Source of the DNA: Ypsolopha sequella
Taxonomy: Eukaryota; Arthropoda; Insecta; Lepidoptera; Ypsolophidae
Direction: 5' to 3'
Assembly (NCBI GenBank): GCA_934047225.1
Contig: OW204010.1
Coordinates: 2,632,794-2,696,793, forward strand
Length of the DNA stretch: 64,000 nucleotides
In this document: positions 41,586 through 53,475 of the stretch, piece by piece
Numbering within the stretch: the first letter of the stretch is position 1
Layout: each line of letters starts with the position of its first letter
Translations under genes and position numbers: made by a program
The notes under the pieces: generated by a model
Told to the model about the DNA's origin: nothing
Databases searched by the model: none
What the model saw: the letters and a program-made list of their open reading frames with translations, nothing else

Positions 41586-42722
41586 GTCAAACAAGTAGCT
41601 AACTATTATAAAAGCGGTAAAACATCTACCTACGCCTGCTTCCTCGATCTGAGTAAGGCTTTCGATCGCGTCTCTCACGAACTACTGTGGGAGAAGCTTC
41701 GACGGCGTGGAATTCCCGAACCTATTGTCGGACTACTGGATAACTGGCATAGACAACAGAGTAACATGGTGCGATGGAACGGTACGTACTCGGAGCCGGC
41801 TCGACTACACTGCGGCGTCAGGCAGGGCGGATCCGCTTCGCCTGTACTATTCAATGTTTATATGGATGAGCTGAGCCGGAAGCTCGCCCGGTCCGGCATC
41901 GGTTGCTTCATGAACGGTACGTGCGTGAACAACGTGAGCTACGCGGACGACATGTGCCTCCTCGCTCCGTCAGTGGCAGCTATGCGGGAACTGCTTCGGA
42001 TTTGTGAGAGATACGGTGTCGAACACAACATGGAATATAACGCCACAAAATCTGTTTACCTGGTATTTAACTCATCCAATATACCATCCGCCATACCCCC
42101 CCTCCGTCTATGTGGGCAAGAACTGAAACGGGTCGATGAAGTTAAATACCTGGGGCACATTATAAACGCTGACCTGCGTGACGACACTGATATTGAGCGC
42201 CAGCGACGGTCAATCAGCGCCAGGGGAAACATGCTGGCTCGGCGTTTCTATCGGTGCAGTGAACCGGTCAAACGTTTGTTGTTTTCAACATATTGCACCA
42301 ATTTATATACTGCAGAACTCTGGTGCAACTACACTAAGGCAGCTCTAAACCAGATCAGAGTGCAATACAACAACGCGTGGCGTGCATTACATGGCCTCCC
42401 CCGCAACTGTAGCGCCTCTGGAATGTTTTGCGAGGCGCGCGTGAACGGCTGGCCGGCGCTGTTGCGTCACCTGACCGCCGGCGCTGCGGAGCGCCTCCGC
42501 ACCTCCACAAACCAGGTCGTGAGAGCTGTGTATGAGTGGTCCGGAAGCCCTATACACGCTGCCTGGACACAACTGCATACAACGGTGCAGTTTAGATAAG
42601 ATTAAGTAATGTTTGCAATTCTGTTACATCTTTTTGTAATTAAGTAAATAATTAAATGTAAGTTATGGCTAAATTAGCTGGAATAAAATAAATTTATTAT
42701 TATTTTATTATTATTATTATTT
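41586..42722 (+). mobile_element. 5'-truncated LINE inserted in gypsy integrase
   Basis: Codes for a non-LTR RT from the first catalytic block onward and ends with aataaaataaa and a (tta)n tail at about 42686-42722. It is more GC-rich than gypsy. The exact target duplication is not resolved. Confidence 0.85.
41587..42599 (+). pseudogene. LINE reverse transcriptase fragment
   Basis: The frame is open from the junction (first ATG 41766). It shows ACFLDLSKAFDRVSHELLW, LHCGVRQGGSASPVLFNVYM and the catalytic SYADDMCLLAP, then KRVDEVKYLGHIIN and a C-terminal region. The endonuclease and the RT fingers are missing. Clade not assigned. Confidence 0.88.
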
Positions 42723-43713
42723 AATAAATGGGCCTTTCCAAGGAAAAACATTTTTGATATTGATTGATGCTTATTCAAAATGGCCTGAAGTCAAAGTAGT
42801 ACCCGATATGAGTAGCGCTACATTAATAAAACAATTGCGTGAAATATTTGCTGAACAAGGACTACCAGATTCTCTTGTAAGTGACAATGGCAGAAGTTTT
42901 ATATCGGAAGAATTGAGAAGATACTTAGCGTTAAATGGAATAAAACAAGTACTGGTTGCACCATTCCACCTTGCATCTAATGGACAAGCAGAACGGACAG
43001 TTCAAACAATAAAAAATAAATTAAAAAAACTATCATCAGAACCATGGAATGTACGAGTACCTATGATATTATATGGCCTCCGTACGACTCCTAATACGGC
43101 TACAGGAGTTACACCAGCTGAGCTGCTAAACAATAGACATTTTAGAACAAAACTTGATGATTTAAATCCCTTATCACATAAAAACAATGGGAAGTTGGAA
43201 ACAATTGAAAGCAATGAGAGAACCAATGTAAGATCCTTTGATGTTGGACAAAATGTTTACGTCAGAAATTATTGCGGAAATCCTCGTTGGCTGAAAGGTG
43301 TTGTTGAAAAGAGAGTAGGGGTTTGTAGATACCAAGTAAGATGGAACGGCAAGTTATTAACAAGACACATTAATCAGATGCTAACTTCGACTGGTGGGGA
43401 GGAAAAGGAAAATAGAGTTGAGGCAGAAGGAATAGAAACGAGAAGTGTAGATAGTGAAGATGAAGAACAAAATATTATCATTATACCACCGCAACAACAA
43501 TGGGCAGATATAGTGGGAGTATCGGGGCCAGAAGAAGTAGTTATTCATCAGAGTCCTGATGGATCGCAAAGATTGAATAAAAGACCACGATCACTATCAC
43601 CACCGACATCTCCACAACACACAAAACGAATTGCCATTGAATCAAATGAGGACAGTGAAAGTGATAATATGGAACCTCTAGACTTAGAGGTAGATACTGA
43701 TATTAGAGCATGA
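42723..43713 (+). pseudogene. Gypsy integrase core and C-terminus
   Basis: Resumes after the LINE with GPFQGKTFLILIDAYSKW (first Asp), LPDSLVSDNGRSF (second Asp) and ASNGQAERTVQTIKN (Glu). The C-terminal part has VGQNVYVRNYCGNPRWLKG, a chromodomain-like or SH3-like tail, then an acidic Ser/Glu-rich end. Stops at 43713. No env follows. Confidence 0.9.
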
Positions 43714-43845
43714 ACAATAATAAAAAATGCATGTTAGTTAAGGACCTTATCAAAAGTGTAATATTATAAGTTATAGTGAATAAGTGTAGTGAAGTAAAAC
43801 ATGATGAACAATCTTATGTGTATGGACTATCTCGAAGGGAAGGCA

Positions 43846-43991
43846 TGTAGTGTACTGGACATAAATGGTAGTTTATACATGTCAGTGCATAATGTGGAGG
43901 TAGATGAAAATCACCAGTCTGGCTTGTGTCAAATACCTAACGTGTGCTACTCATCAAGACTGAGACTAAGTATATTTGTGAGTATATAATA
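43846..43991 (+). repeat. 3' LTR of gypsy
   Basis: 146 bp, preceded by the purine tract cgaagggaaggca and followed by caagg. Confidence 0.92.
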
Positions 43992-44069
43992 CAAGGAGAT
44001 ACAATTTTAGCTGTTTTTTTTTAAATTGAATGTTGCTATGGCATCTTTATTTTTATTATTTACCATAAT

Positions 44070-44730
44070 ATTTTTAGGGTTCCGTATACGTATTGTGTAG
44101 CGGTAGAGAAATTTTTATTTCTGTGATGATGCTATGGCATTTATGTTACCTACAATTATTATTATTTACTTGACTTTAGGGTTCCGTTCTCGTCTTGTAC
44201 CCAAATTGTGTGATGCTACAAAACACTTTATGTGTAAGTCTGACCCTCATATGGCCTTTTTTAGGGTTCAGTAGTACCTAAAAGGTACAAAAGGAACCTT
44301 TATGGTGAAACTCCGTTGTCCGTCTGTATGTCACAGGCTCATTACTTTAGCACCGTTAAAGATAAAGACATGAATTTGCCTACATATCCCAGTGTAAAAA
44401 ATAATAATAAAAATTTGAAATTATTCAAAATATTTCCAAAACAAAAGTGAGAAAATAAAAAATATTATCCTAAAAATACAATACTTATGGGTATCAAATT
44501 GTAGGTACCTATTACAAAGCTGATTGTAAAAATATATAATTTTTTATAATTAATTGCATCTTTTTCGAAATATCTTTGAAAAACCATAAAAAATGTATGT
44601 CCCCCCCTTATCTCCAAAACTAGCAGACAGAAAAAATTTAAAAAATCATGGGTAATACCTATGTGTTTACGTAAAGATTACAGTAAAAATAAAACGGTTG
44701 AGAAATTCACAAAATTTAATTTGTCATCCA
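44070..44730 (+). repeat. Lepidopteran TTCCGTA-type repeat
   Basis: ttttagggttccgtatacg at the start, a second partial start at about 44175, then cctaaaaggtacaaaagg, ctccgttgtccgtctg, tgggtatcaaattgtaggt and taaagattacag. Same order as 29953-30860. Confidence 0.65.
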
Positions 44731-46100
<1,370 letters not shown>

Positions 46101-46707
46101 GATCAAATTATCGGTCATATTTCTTGATAGCTAATCAGAAATTCTTATGCACACTTTTAATCATAAAGTATTAAGTCAAAATATAATTCAATGTTGAGTA
46201 TTATGAGCCCTTATCAGTGATTCTGTTATCAAATAGCTCAGAATTGTTTGGATGTCCTAAGCACATGAAAAAAGCCCTCGATTCACAACCTTACGATAGG
46301 CAGGCTGTACTCTTCTTTCTCAATGAACTTTAATGAGATAGACAAAGATAAGTATAGGAGTAGCTGTCAGAATACTCAAGTTTGTAATCTTGACGTTTGT
46401 CTTCATTTCATGCTAAATAAGGTTCTTTTTGACGTCTTCAGTTTGTCTTTACAATCGAAATTCCCTGCATTCCGATTCACGACATAATCGATTATAATTA
46501 TCGCGTCTGACCAAAAAGTGTTCCGTGCGTCTGACACTCTTTTTTCGCAAAATGATACTGGCCACAAATAAACGGCGCCGGCCGAAGCCTGAAAAAAAAG
46601 GTAGAAACCACGCCGCGCTTTGCAAAGTCATAAAATACATTAAATTTGAAAGGAAAAATTCAATATTTAAATACATAAATCAGTTATTAGAAAAAGTATC
46701 GTTCGCA

Positions 46708-46787
46708 ACGAGTAAAAATGGGTTTTCTTACTCACGTTGAAACTAGCCTTCATTCCTCGGGTAAGAAAATCCGCCATTTTATACTCG
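46708..46787. repeat. Palindromic repeat
   Basis: cgagtaaaaatgggttttct and the complement of agaaaatccgccattttata form arms of about 27 bp around a 25-base middle. It resembles a short dispersed palindrome; no coding role. Confidence 0.65.
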
Positions 46788-46853
46788 TCATGAAATATAC
46801 TATTATTACTTCTGTGTTTTCTCGCTAGTGAGGTGAAAACAGTGAGGTGTATC

Positions 46854-48044
46854 CAGTGGCGTGCACAGAGTTTTTACACAGGGTAGACATAAAAACCGGT
46901 CAAGTGCGAGTCAGACTCGCGTACCTAATTTTCGGTATCGTGGATGAAAAATGTAATTTTGTTTTCGTGAATTTCTAAACTGCTATATTATTCCTGTAAT
47001 CTTTACGTAAGCACATATTACCATGATTTTTTTTTATTTTTCGATCAACCAATTTTAGAGATAAGTTGAGGGACATCAATTTTTTTTTGTAGTTTTTCGA
47101 GGATTTCCCAAAATAGAGGCAAGTAAATATAGCTAAGCGGCATCGTTCCAAACAGTTTGGTTATTTGAACATAACAAGCCGGAGAAACAAAACAGTCGAT
47201 TAGTATGTTTACAACCTGTCAGCCAGTTAAATGTTTCATATTGTTTTGGATTGAATTTTCTAGTTGCTTTACCTTTTATTTGAATCCGGTACGAAGCGGC
47301 TTTTCTCGATTACTTCTTTTTTTTTCAGCATAACACAGTTTTGAAAACGTACCATTTCTTAATTTTTGCACACACACATTCCCAGCACAACTTTCACAGT
47401 AGTTACTACCACCACTAGCCATTTTTTGCAATTTTTAGACCCAATTTTATTTTATTTATACTGCTTGTCATCAATTTGCGTAACGAACGAACGCAAAACA
47501 ATAATGGATGGCGCCGGCTCAGCTGCTAAGGCGGCTTCGTAAGACTTCGGTAATTTTCGGTGAATGTCGTAAAACTAAAAAGACGTCGTCTTTTTGCAGA
47601 GTTTTCGCATACATGTCGCACGCAAACAAGCAAAAGCTTTTGCATTTGTGTGCCATGTACTTACAGTAACGCACACAACAAAGATACTGTTGGAATAATG
47701 ACCCACACATAAAAGCCGGTACTGGCCGGTAGCCACCATTCCGCGATGGCTGGTCCGAAATTGAATTACAACGAATCATAAGCCATTCACTTCATAGTTT
47801 TTCGTAATCGATTTTAGCGATGTAATTCTATTTCGGAATGCTCGAGCATAGATACTTTATCTATGGCTGGAGTGAGCGAGCGAATCGCAGCTGTGAACTG
47901 AGACTCGCAGTTCCCGCTAATGACAATAGATGGCGGTCGGTGTGGCTACACTTTTTTTTTTACGATATGCGTAAAAATGCGTAAATGATGTGTATTTGTC
48001 AGGGTAGACAGTGTCTTTTTGTCTGTATGGACTGCACGCCACTG
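46854..48044. mobile_element. 1.2-kb hAT-type element (CAGTGGCG family) with large internal cargo
   Basis: CAGTGGCGTGCACAGAG at the left and GCACGCCACTG at the right, with a perfect 8-bp duplication ggtgtatc (46846-46853 and 48045-48052). Next to the ends is the gggtagaca hairpin piece seen in 2897-3191. The inside holds a TTCCGTA-type repeat fragment (about 46890-47130) and about 850 bp of other sequence with no transposase. Within it, a minus-strand ATG at 47422 opens a 50-codon Cys-containing frame (MASGGSNYCESCAGNVC) that I do not recognise. Confidence 0.85.
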
Positions 48045-48544
48045 GGTGTATCACACGAGAGCAAATTTATTCCGCTTCTTGTGCCTTTGAATCCCTCACC
48101 ACGCTCAAGATTCTTACTTAGAATCAAAGACAACAACAATTTACGATTCATTGTGGCTAATTCTCAATAAAAATGATATTTGGCATTTTCTTTTACATTT
48201 TTCATAAAAAGCAACAGGGAGGTTGGAAAAAAGGCGCGAAGATGTGATGGCGTCACTTTTTTGTTTTACTGAAAAAATGTGCCTTTTTATGTGTTTTTTC
48301 TATCCCAACATTTTGTTCGTGTTATTGGTCTATCACTTTAGCATGAACTAACAGGACGAGGACAGCGACTACAGTCTACGATAGGGTAAGTAGTTCCTTT
48401 AGATAATCCTCAAGAGAAGATATACCTACATACAAACATCATGGAATTAGTATGTACTATAGTCTGTAAAATATAGGTTGAGCTCTGTGACAGCTGTCAG
48501 CGCTACACTTATTTGAGCATGAGAAAAAGTGTTAGAAATACAAA

Positions 48545-48799
48545 TTGCATAGCGCTGTCCTGCTGTCACAGGACTCGGGAAATTCAAATGTAAGAAATTA
48601 CTATGAATATTTACTAACATATTGTGGGTTCACTCAGAGCAATACAATTGACAACTGTAATAATCGCCAATTAGATTTGGTTTTGAGCACGTTCAGTGGG
48701 AAATGCAGTGTAAGCGTGCGCGAGGCGACAGGGCCACTCGTGCCCGTGGACGCGTATCACCCGCCCCTCGCGGTGTCGCTAACGGCCGAGGACCTGTGA
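48545..48799 (+). pseudogene. LINE endonuclease, C-terminal fragment
   Basis: The frame shows YYEYLLTYCGFTQSNTIDN, NNRQLDLVLS (the conserved LDLVL strand) and VDAYHPPLAVSL, containing the His near the C-terminus of apurinic-type endonucleases. The catalytic N-terminal part is missing. A stop separates it from the next ORF. Confidence 0.8.
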
Positions 48800-48877
48800 C
48801 TACCTGCCGCCGCCGCTCCTACAAGAAATGATAGGCCTGGGTGGAACTTTAACAAAGCGGAATTCAGTTCTTTATAT

Positions 48878-49760
48878 TTGTCGATTGCGTCTGTTGACTG
48901 GAGTCCGATGTATTCGTTGAATGAGCCTGATTCATGTTTAGATTTTTTCTATGACACATTAAATAGTATTTTTGATAACTATGTTCCAAAAAAAAAGCGA
49001 TATTGTGTAAACTCAAGGTACGTTTACCCTGAGTGGTACACAAAAAACTTAATTCGCGACATTAAAAATAAAGCTTTTCTCCATAAAAGTTGTAAAATTA
49101 GTAATTCTCAACAGAATTATGAGGCTTTCTCGATTTGCAGATGTAACGTGAAAATTAAAATTAGGGCCGCTAGAGAACAGTACAAAAACATGGTACAAAA
49201 GCACCTCTTAGATGATCCAAAGGCATTTTGGAATTACACAAAATCATTGAGGGTTAGCAGAAATCCAAAACAAGTTATGAAGGATAACAGATTACTAACT
49301 TCAAAGGAGTGTGCTGCCGAATTTGCGGAATACTTTCAATCGGTATACAGCAAACAGAGAGCGAAACTAGAACTGTTCGCCTGCTCCACCGCGGGCGCTG
49401 CAAGCGCCGCGCGTGTTTCCGTCGATGCGCTGCGGCTGCAAGACGTGAGGGGCGCGCTGACGCGGCTTAAGCCGAAGTGGTCTGCGGGTCCGGATGGCAT
49501 CCCTCCGTATTTATTCAGGGACTGTCGTTTCGTGCTAGCAGAGCCGTTGCTATATATATTTAACAGATGCCTTACAGCAGCCTCATTCCCTCAAAGGTGG
49601 AAAGTAACAAGGGTTGTTCCGGTGCCATTGAAAATAGATGAATACCGGCCAGTGGCAGTGCTTTCAACGCCGGCTAAAGTGTTAGAGTCGGCGATTCAGA
49701 AAGATATATTAACCCAGATTCAGCCACGGTTATCAGATGCTCAACACGGGTTCCGACCAG
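48878..49760 (+). pseudogene. LINE reverse transcriptase, first part
   Basis: Linker with DPKAFWNYTKSLRVSR, then RT fingers (KPKWSAGPDGIPPYLFRDC, WKVTRVVPVP, DEYRPVAVLSTPAKVLES, DAQHGFRP). The MITE interrupts the frame right after HGFRP; removing it with one cag would restore the usual GRST context. Confidence 0.88.
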
Positions 49761-49988
49761 CCCCCCTATTCTGTATCTTTAGTTGCCAACTGGACTGGGT
49801 GCCTGTCATCAAAAACAGATAAAAACTGAATTTTCAAAATTGCCTTTAGTAGGTATTGAACTATTTACGAACTGTGTCGTCACTTCAAGTGCGAACATAT
49901 CCTTAGATAATCTGAATTCAATAGTATATCTATGTTTTTATGATACGCACCTAGTCCAGTTGGCAACTAGAGATACATAATAGGCCCG
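49761..49988. mobile_element. MITE with 3-bp target duplication, copy 2
   Basis: 228 bp, cccccctattctgtatcttt ... agatacataataggcccg, palindromic, with cag at 49758-49760 and 49989-49991. The surrounding LINE frame proves the insertion boundaries. Copy 1 (29528-29783) also has cag on both sides. A 3-bp duplication is found in PIF/Harbinger and some CACTA-like groups; class not decided. Confidence 0.82.
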
Positions 49989-50881
49989 CAGGTCGTAGCA
50001 CAACGAGCAACCTACTGAGCTATATGGCCAAAGTGGTTCCTGTTGTAGACAGCGGAGGACAAGTAGACGCAGCGTATTTTGACTACAGAAAAGCGTTTGA
50101 TATAGTGGATAACGATGTCTTACTTATAAAGTTGGCCGACATCGGATGTACTCCCCATCTACTTAGGTTTTTTATTAGCTACATGGGCGACAGAAGCCAG
50201 TACGTAGAATATGATGGGTACTCCTCAGAGCCATATCAAACCAGGTCAGGCGTAAGTCAGGGCAGCAACCTTGGGCCCTTAGAGTTTATAATTATGATAA
50301 ACGACCTTGAGAATGTTGTCAAAAACTCTAATTGTTTACTCTTTGCAGATGACCTTAAATTATCCCTGGCGATTACTAAAGCTGAGGACTGTGAGATATT
50401 ACAGAATGACATCGACAGGGTGGTAGACTGGAGTACAAGAAATAAGCTTGAATTCAACGTCTCGAAATGTGCACTTATTACATTTACTCGAAAACACAAA
50501 CCCATCGAGTACAACTACAAAGTCGGAGACAAGCACATTCAAAGAGTAACCGAAGTGAGAGACCTGGGCGTCCAACTAAAATCCGATCTAACTTATAGGG
50601 AACATATTACAAACATTTGTAAAAAGGCATACAGGAATCTCGGGTTTATTCTTCGCACAGTGCGTGGCTTTACAAACATTCAGGCTATAATAGTACTATA
50701 CAATGCTATTGTGAGGAGTCAAATGGAAGTGAACTCAGTTATCTGGGCTCCAAATGAGGCTAAATATTGCCTCATGTTGGAGCGTATTCAAAACAAATTC
50801 ATAAGATATTTATATTTGAGACACTACGGAGTCTACCTTTTCTTTCCTTTAAAGTATCCCACACTATTTATTTTGGGCTAG
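49989..50881 (+). pseudogene. LINE reverse transcriptase, second part
   Basis: Continues after the MITE (first ATG 50024). YFDYRKAFDIVDNDVLLIKL, TRSGVSQGSNLGPLEFIIM and the catalytic LLFADDLKLSL are intact, then VTEVRDLGVQLKSDLTYREH and the C-terminal IQNKFIRYLYLR. The frame stops at 50881; a further coding-like remnant follows to about 51130. Confidence 0.88.
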
Positions 50882-51394
50882 GTAGGCTACAATGAGCTCA
50901 AGGTTAGGCGTGAACTGGCCTTGGTTACATACATGTTTAAAATATTGATAGGGAAGATACACAATCCAGTGTTAATGGGAGAAGTGTATTTGTGTGTACC
51001 AGACAGGTACATGTGGTGACGCCGCCAGCCACCCTTGCTGCTCGTACCACGCGCACGCACCGCACTGATGGCGGAGGCGCCGCTGACGCGCGCGTTTACC
51101 ATTCTCAATTCTATCGCGGAACGCATAGACCTTTTTAATTGTGCTCTAAGTGAATTCACTAAAATAGCGTTATATACACTGTGTTATAAACATAAGTAGA
51201 GGTTAAGATAAGTAGGTTTAGTAAGTTTGATGGAATATGTAGTTAATAGTGTTATTTTGTAGATTTGTAAGATAAAATAAGTCAAACACATCATATCGCA
51301 TTAGGTTGCATTCCTGTAATGGTAGGTATAAGTTGGGAAATAAATAAATAAATAAAAAAATATTTTACGGACTATATATACATACTAATTCCAC

Positions 51395-51981
51395 GACAAA
51401 CACAGAGAAGAAAATAAACTAAAATAAGACCAGGCAGTATGGGCTTAAGCTTTAGCCTTTTCCATAAAGGACAGAAAAAAAAAGAAAAAATTAAAAAAAA
51501 AATTAAAAACAACAGACTGACAAGAAAAAAAAATTGTCTACGAGCTACTGTTCTTTGCTTATTCCAAGACGGAATGAAAAAAAAAAAAAAAAAACGTCAC
51601 AAGCTTTGCCTTCCGTTCCGGGTCTTCCGTTGTTTTGTGGTTATATTGTCTTTGGTTTTGTTTGAATCAAAACTTTTTATTGAGAATTTGTCTTGAAACT
51701 TTAGCCTTTTTTCACGAAGACACAATATAGAAAGCCAGATAAAACGGCTTTGATTGATTCTTCCTCACCAATTTTCCATGAAAACACTGAAGATATTGAA
51801 ATGAACAAAACAAGAGAATGTACAAAAGGCAGGAGCTGACGAGGAGCGGCTTCATGTTGCTGTTGGTGACAAGCGATCGATGGGTATCGCGCCTCCTTAT
51901 CGACACTCCGACCAGGCGATACGTAAGTAAATTAGTTTAATTTTTCGCTGGAAAACCGTATATATATAGGTAATACCAAAA
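51395..51981. other. A-rich stretch, no gene recognised
   Basis: Contains long A runs (about 51470-51600) and no recognised coding sequence. Confidence 0.4.
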
Positions 51982-51986
51982 TATAA

Positions 51987-53289
51987 TATATGATAAAAGG
52001 CGATATCAGCAGCCAGAACAGGGGCCCATAAGCTGTCCCAGATCTACGTCCATGCAAATTCAATCCGCTGATATGCTACAAAGAATAAAGTACAAAATTT
52101 CCTACCAGAAAATGGTACTTGATGACGTCCACAGTACGAGTCCTCTCTTGTACACGGAGTCCAAAGTGTGCCGGTGTTGTGACACGTTGTTCACCTTCCA
52201 CGAAGAATCTAAACACAACCCACCTACACCTGGATGCATCCAAACCCAGAAGAAATAGTAACCGAACAATGTTCCACATTTGTTGGAAACCGCATGTATG
52301 CAGGTTATGTCACACACACAGAAATTGCACTAAAAGTGGCCTTCACGCCAAAATATTGTCAGACCTTGACTCACAAATGTTTTTTATGATGTCCACATCA
52401 ATTTTTCCCGTATTAATCCATCAAGAGTCCAGCGCGCAAACGGCTGCGCGTAAAATCCAACCGTACACAGTGCTGAGCGCGCAAGCGGTCGCGCGTATAA
52501 ATGCTGTTGCGTTTCGTTTAAATTATTGATGCACGTTTTGAAACGAATTTTAAAAATAAAATACCATAATTGTCTGTGGTTTCTTAGGAATCGCATGAAT
52601 ATCATTTGATTGGTTGAAAATGAACCAGTCACGTTTGAAATAAATAATTTCTGCTGCAAGTCGATCCGTACAATGGCTGGCGCTCGGCCGGCGTTTTTTT
52701 TATGTCTGTAATTATTTGTTGTTTTTGAAAGTAACAGTGATATTTACATAAAAATAATGCATGTAGCTATCGCGTAATATAATAGGGAATATTCTAGTGG
52801 TAAAATAGTGTCTGTGAAGTGTGTTTGTGCAGGATAGTGAATCTAAATGTGAGGTTATATAGTGAAAATTTGAGTAAACATGAAATTCAATCGACGAAAA
52901 GGCCCACATATTTTTATTTACGAGGTAAGTCTAATCGATAAAAATGTTGTCCATTTCATTGCGGTTTTTCTGATATATAACAAAGTACCTAAATTATAAC
53001 CTAACATAATGAAATCCGTGTATTTGTAAATCAAGTCTGCGTGAATTTCGAACCACCATTTTGCCTTGGACATTTCGTAATCTGGCGAATCACTTGTTCG
53101 TGGGCTTTCCTTGGGTTAAACCATTAATATATTAAATCTTAAAATCGACCTCGATCTTTTTCCAAAAGTAGTCCTATCCGAGGTTTTTGACAGCTCCAAG
53201 TGAGAGAAGTGTTACCACACACAAAAAACAAAATCGTCGACCGAACACTCGACTGATGCGTTCTAAAAATATACATTTAATTCATAACA
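51987..53289 (-). repeat. 3' LTR of BEL-2, with insertion
   Basis: Matches 62451-63051 except for 699 extra bases at 52417-53115 plus one TTAA copy. Its outer end has tatatgat where the other LTR has tgtatgat, so the TG/CA terminus is mutated. Small ORFs inside (for example at 52052) occur in both LTRs and look incidental. Confidence 0.88.
52417..53115. mobile_element. TTAA-flanked insertion in the BEL-2 LTR
   Basis: TTAA at 52413-52416 and 53116-53119; the sister LTR has a single TTAA (62877-62880), an exact empty site. The ends (tccatcaagagtcc and the complement of gggctttccttggg) are only weakly inverted. Near the left end a GC-rich motif gcgcgcaa..gg..gcgcgta is present twice (about 52432 and 52479), the second followed by tataaatg. 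No ORF of note. Confidence 0.85.
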
Positions 53290-53475
53290 ACCCCCGCTCC
53301 GGGCTGAGTAATCAGACCGCTAGCACATACAACCGGGAGACGGGAGAGATTTGTCATGGCTCGTCACAAAATCGAACCTTCGACCAACACCTCTGCGACG
53401 CGTGGAGTTCCGTCTCCACCAAAAACAACTTTAATATACGGCCCCGGTGCCAAAATAAGGATAGTAAGTTCACAT
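53290..53475 (-). pseudogene. BEL-2 pol C-terminal tail
   Basis: On the minus strand a frame reads LAPGPYIKVVFGGDGTPRVA, then EVLVEGSIL, a stop, and RAMTNLSRLPVVCA. This is the C-terminal strand-rich region of BEL pol (compare PGKDGVIRVVDL ... RLPVDS in BEL-1). One stop codon is visible. Confidence 0.7.

Larger units (their letters stand above)
38362..43991 (+). mobile_element. Complete Ty3/gypsy LTR retrotransposon, split by a LINE fragment
   Basis: 146-bp LTRs at 38362-38507 and 43846-43991 differ at one visible position (tat versus tgt in acgtRtgctactc). The 5-bp duplication caagg lies at 38357-38361 and 43992-43996. The LTRs start TG but end TA. Gag, protease, RT, RNase H and integrase are in gypsy order; no env-like ORF. 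A LINE fragment at about 41586-42720 splits integrase. Confidence 0.94.
48500..51360 (+). mobile_element. 5'-truncated LINE, Jockey/CR1 group, split by a MITE
   Basis: Encodes the end of an endonuclease, a linker, a full RT and a C-terminal region, and ends in aaataaataaataaa at about 51336-51360. The 5' edge is uncertain (about 48480-48550). The MITE at 49761-49988 interrupts RT. The same 3' end occurs at 31600-31678. Confidence 0.82.
48439..51394. repeat. Inverted-repeat arms flanking a LINE
   Basis: tggaattagtatgta..atagtctgtaaaata (48442-48474) and the complement of tattttacggactatatata (51361-51394 region) are inverted copies about 33 bp long with few mismatches. The LINE's (aaata)n tail ends directly at the right arm, so it inserted inside an older inverted-repeat element. 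Confidence 0.7.

Noticed and set aside
41766..42599. Independent gene for this RT
   Set aside because: It is the inserted LINE fragment inside gypsy integrase, ending in an aataaa/(tta)n tail.
51439..51696. 85-codon Lys-rich ORF
   Set aside because: Made of A runs; no coding signature.
52052..52258. 68-codon ORF with CRCC, present also at 62372-62722
   Set aside because: It lies in the BEL-2 LTRs, antisense to the element, and stops soon after; no family resemblance.
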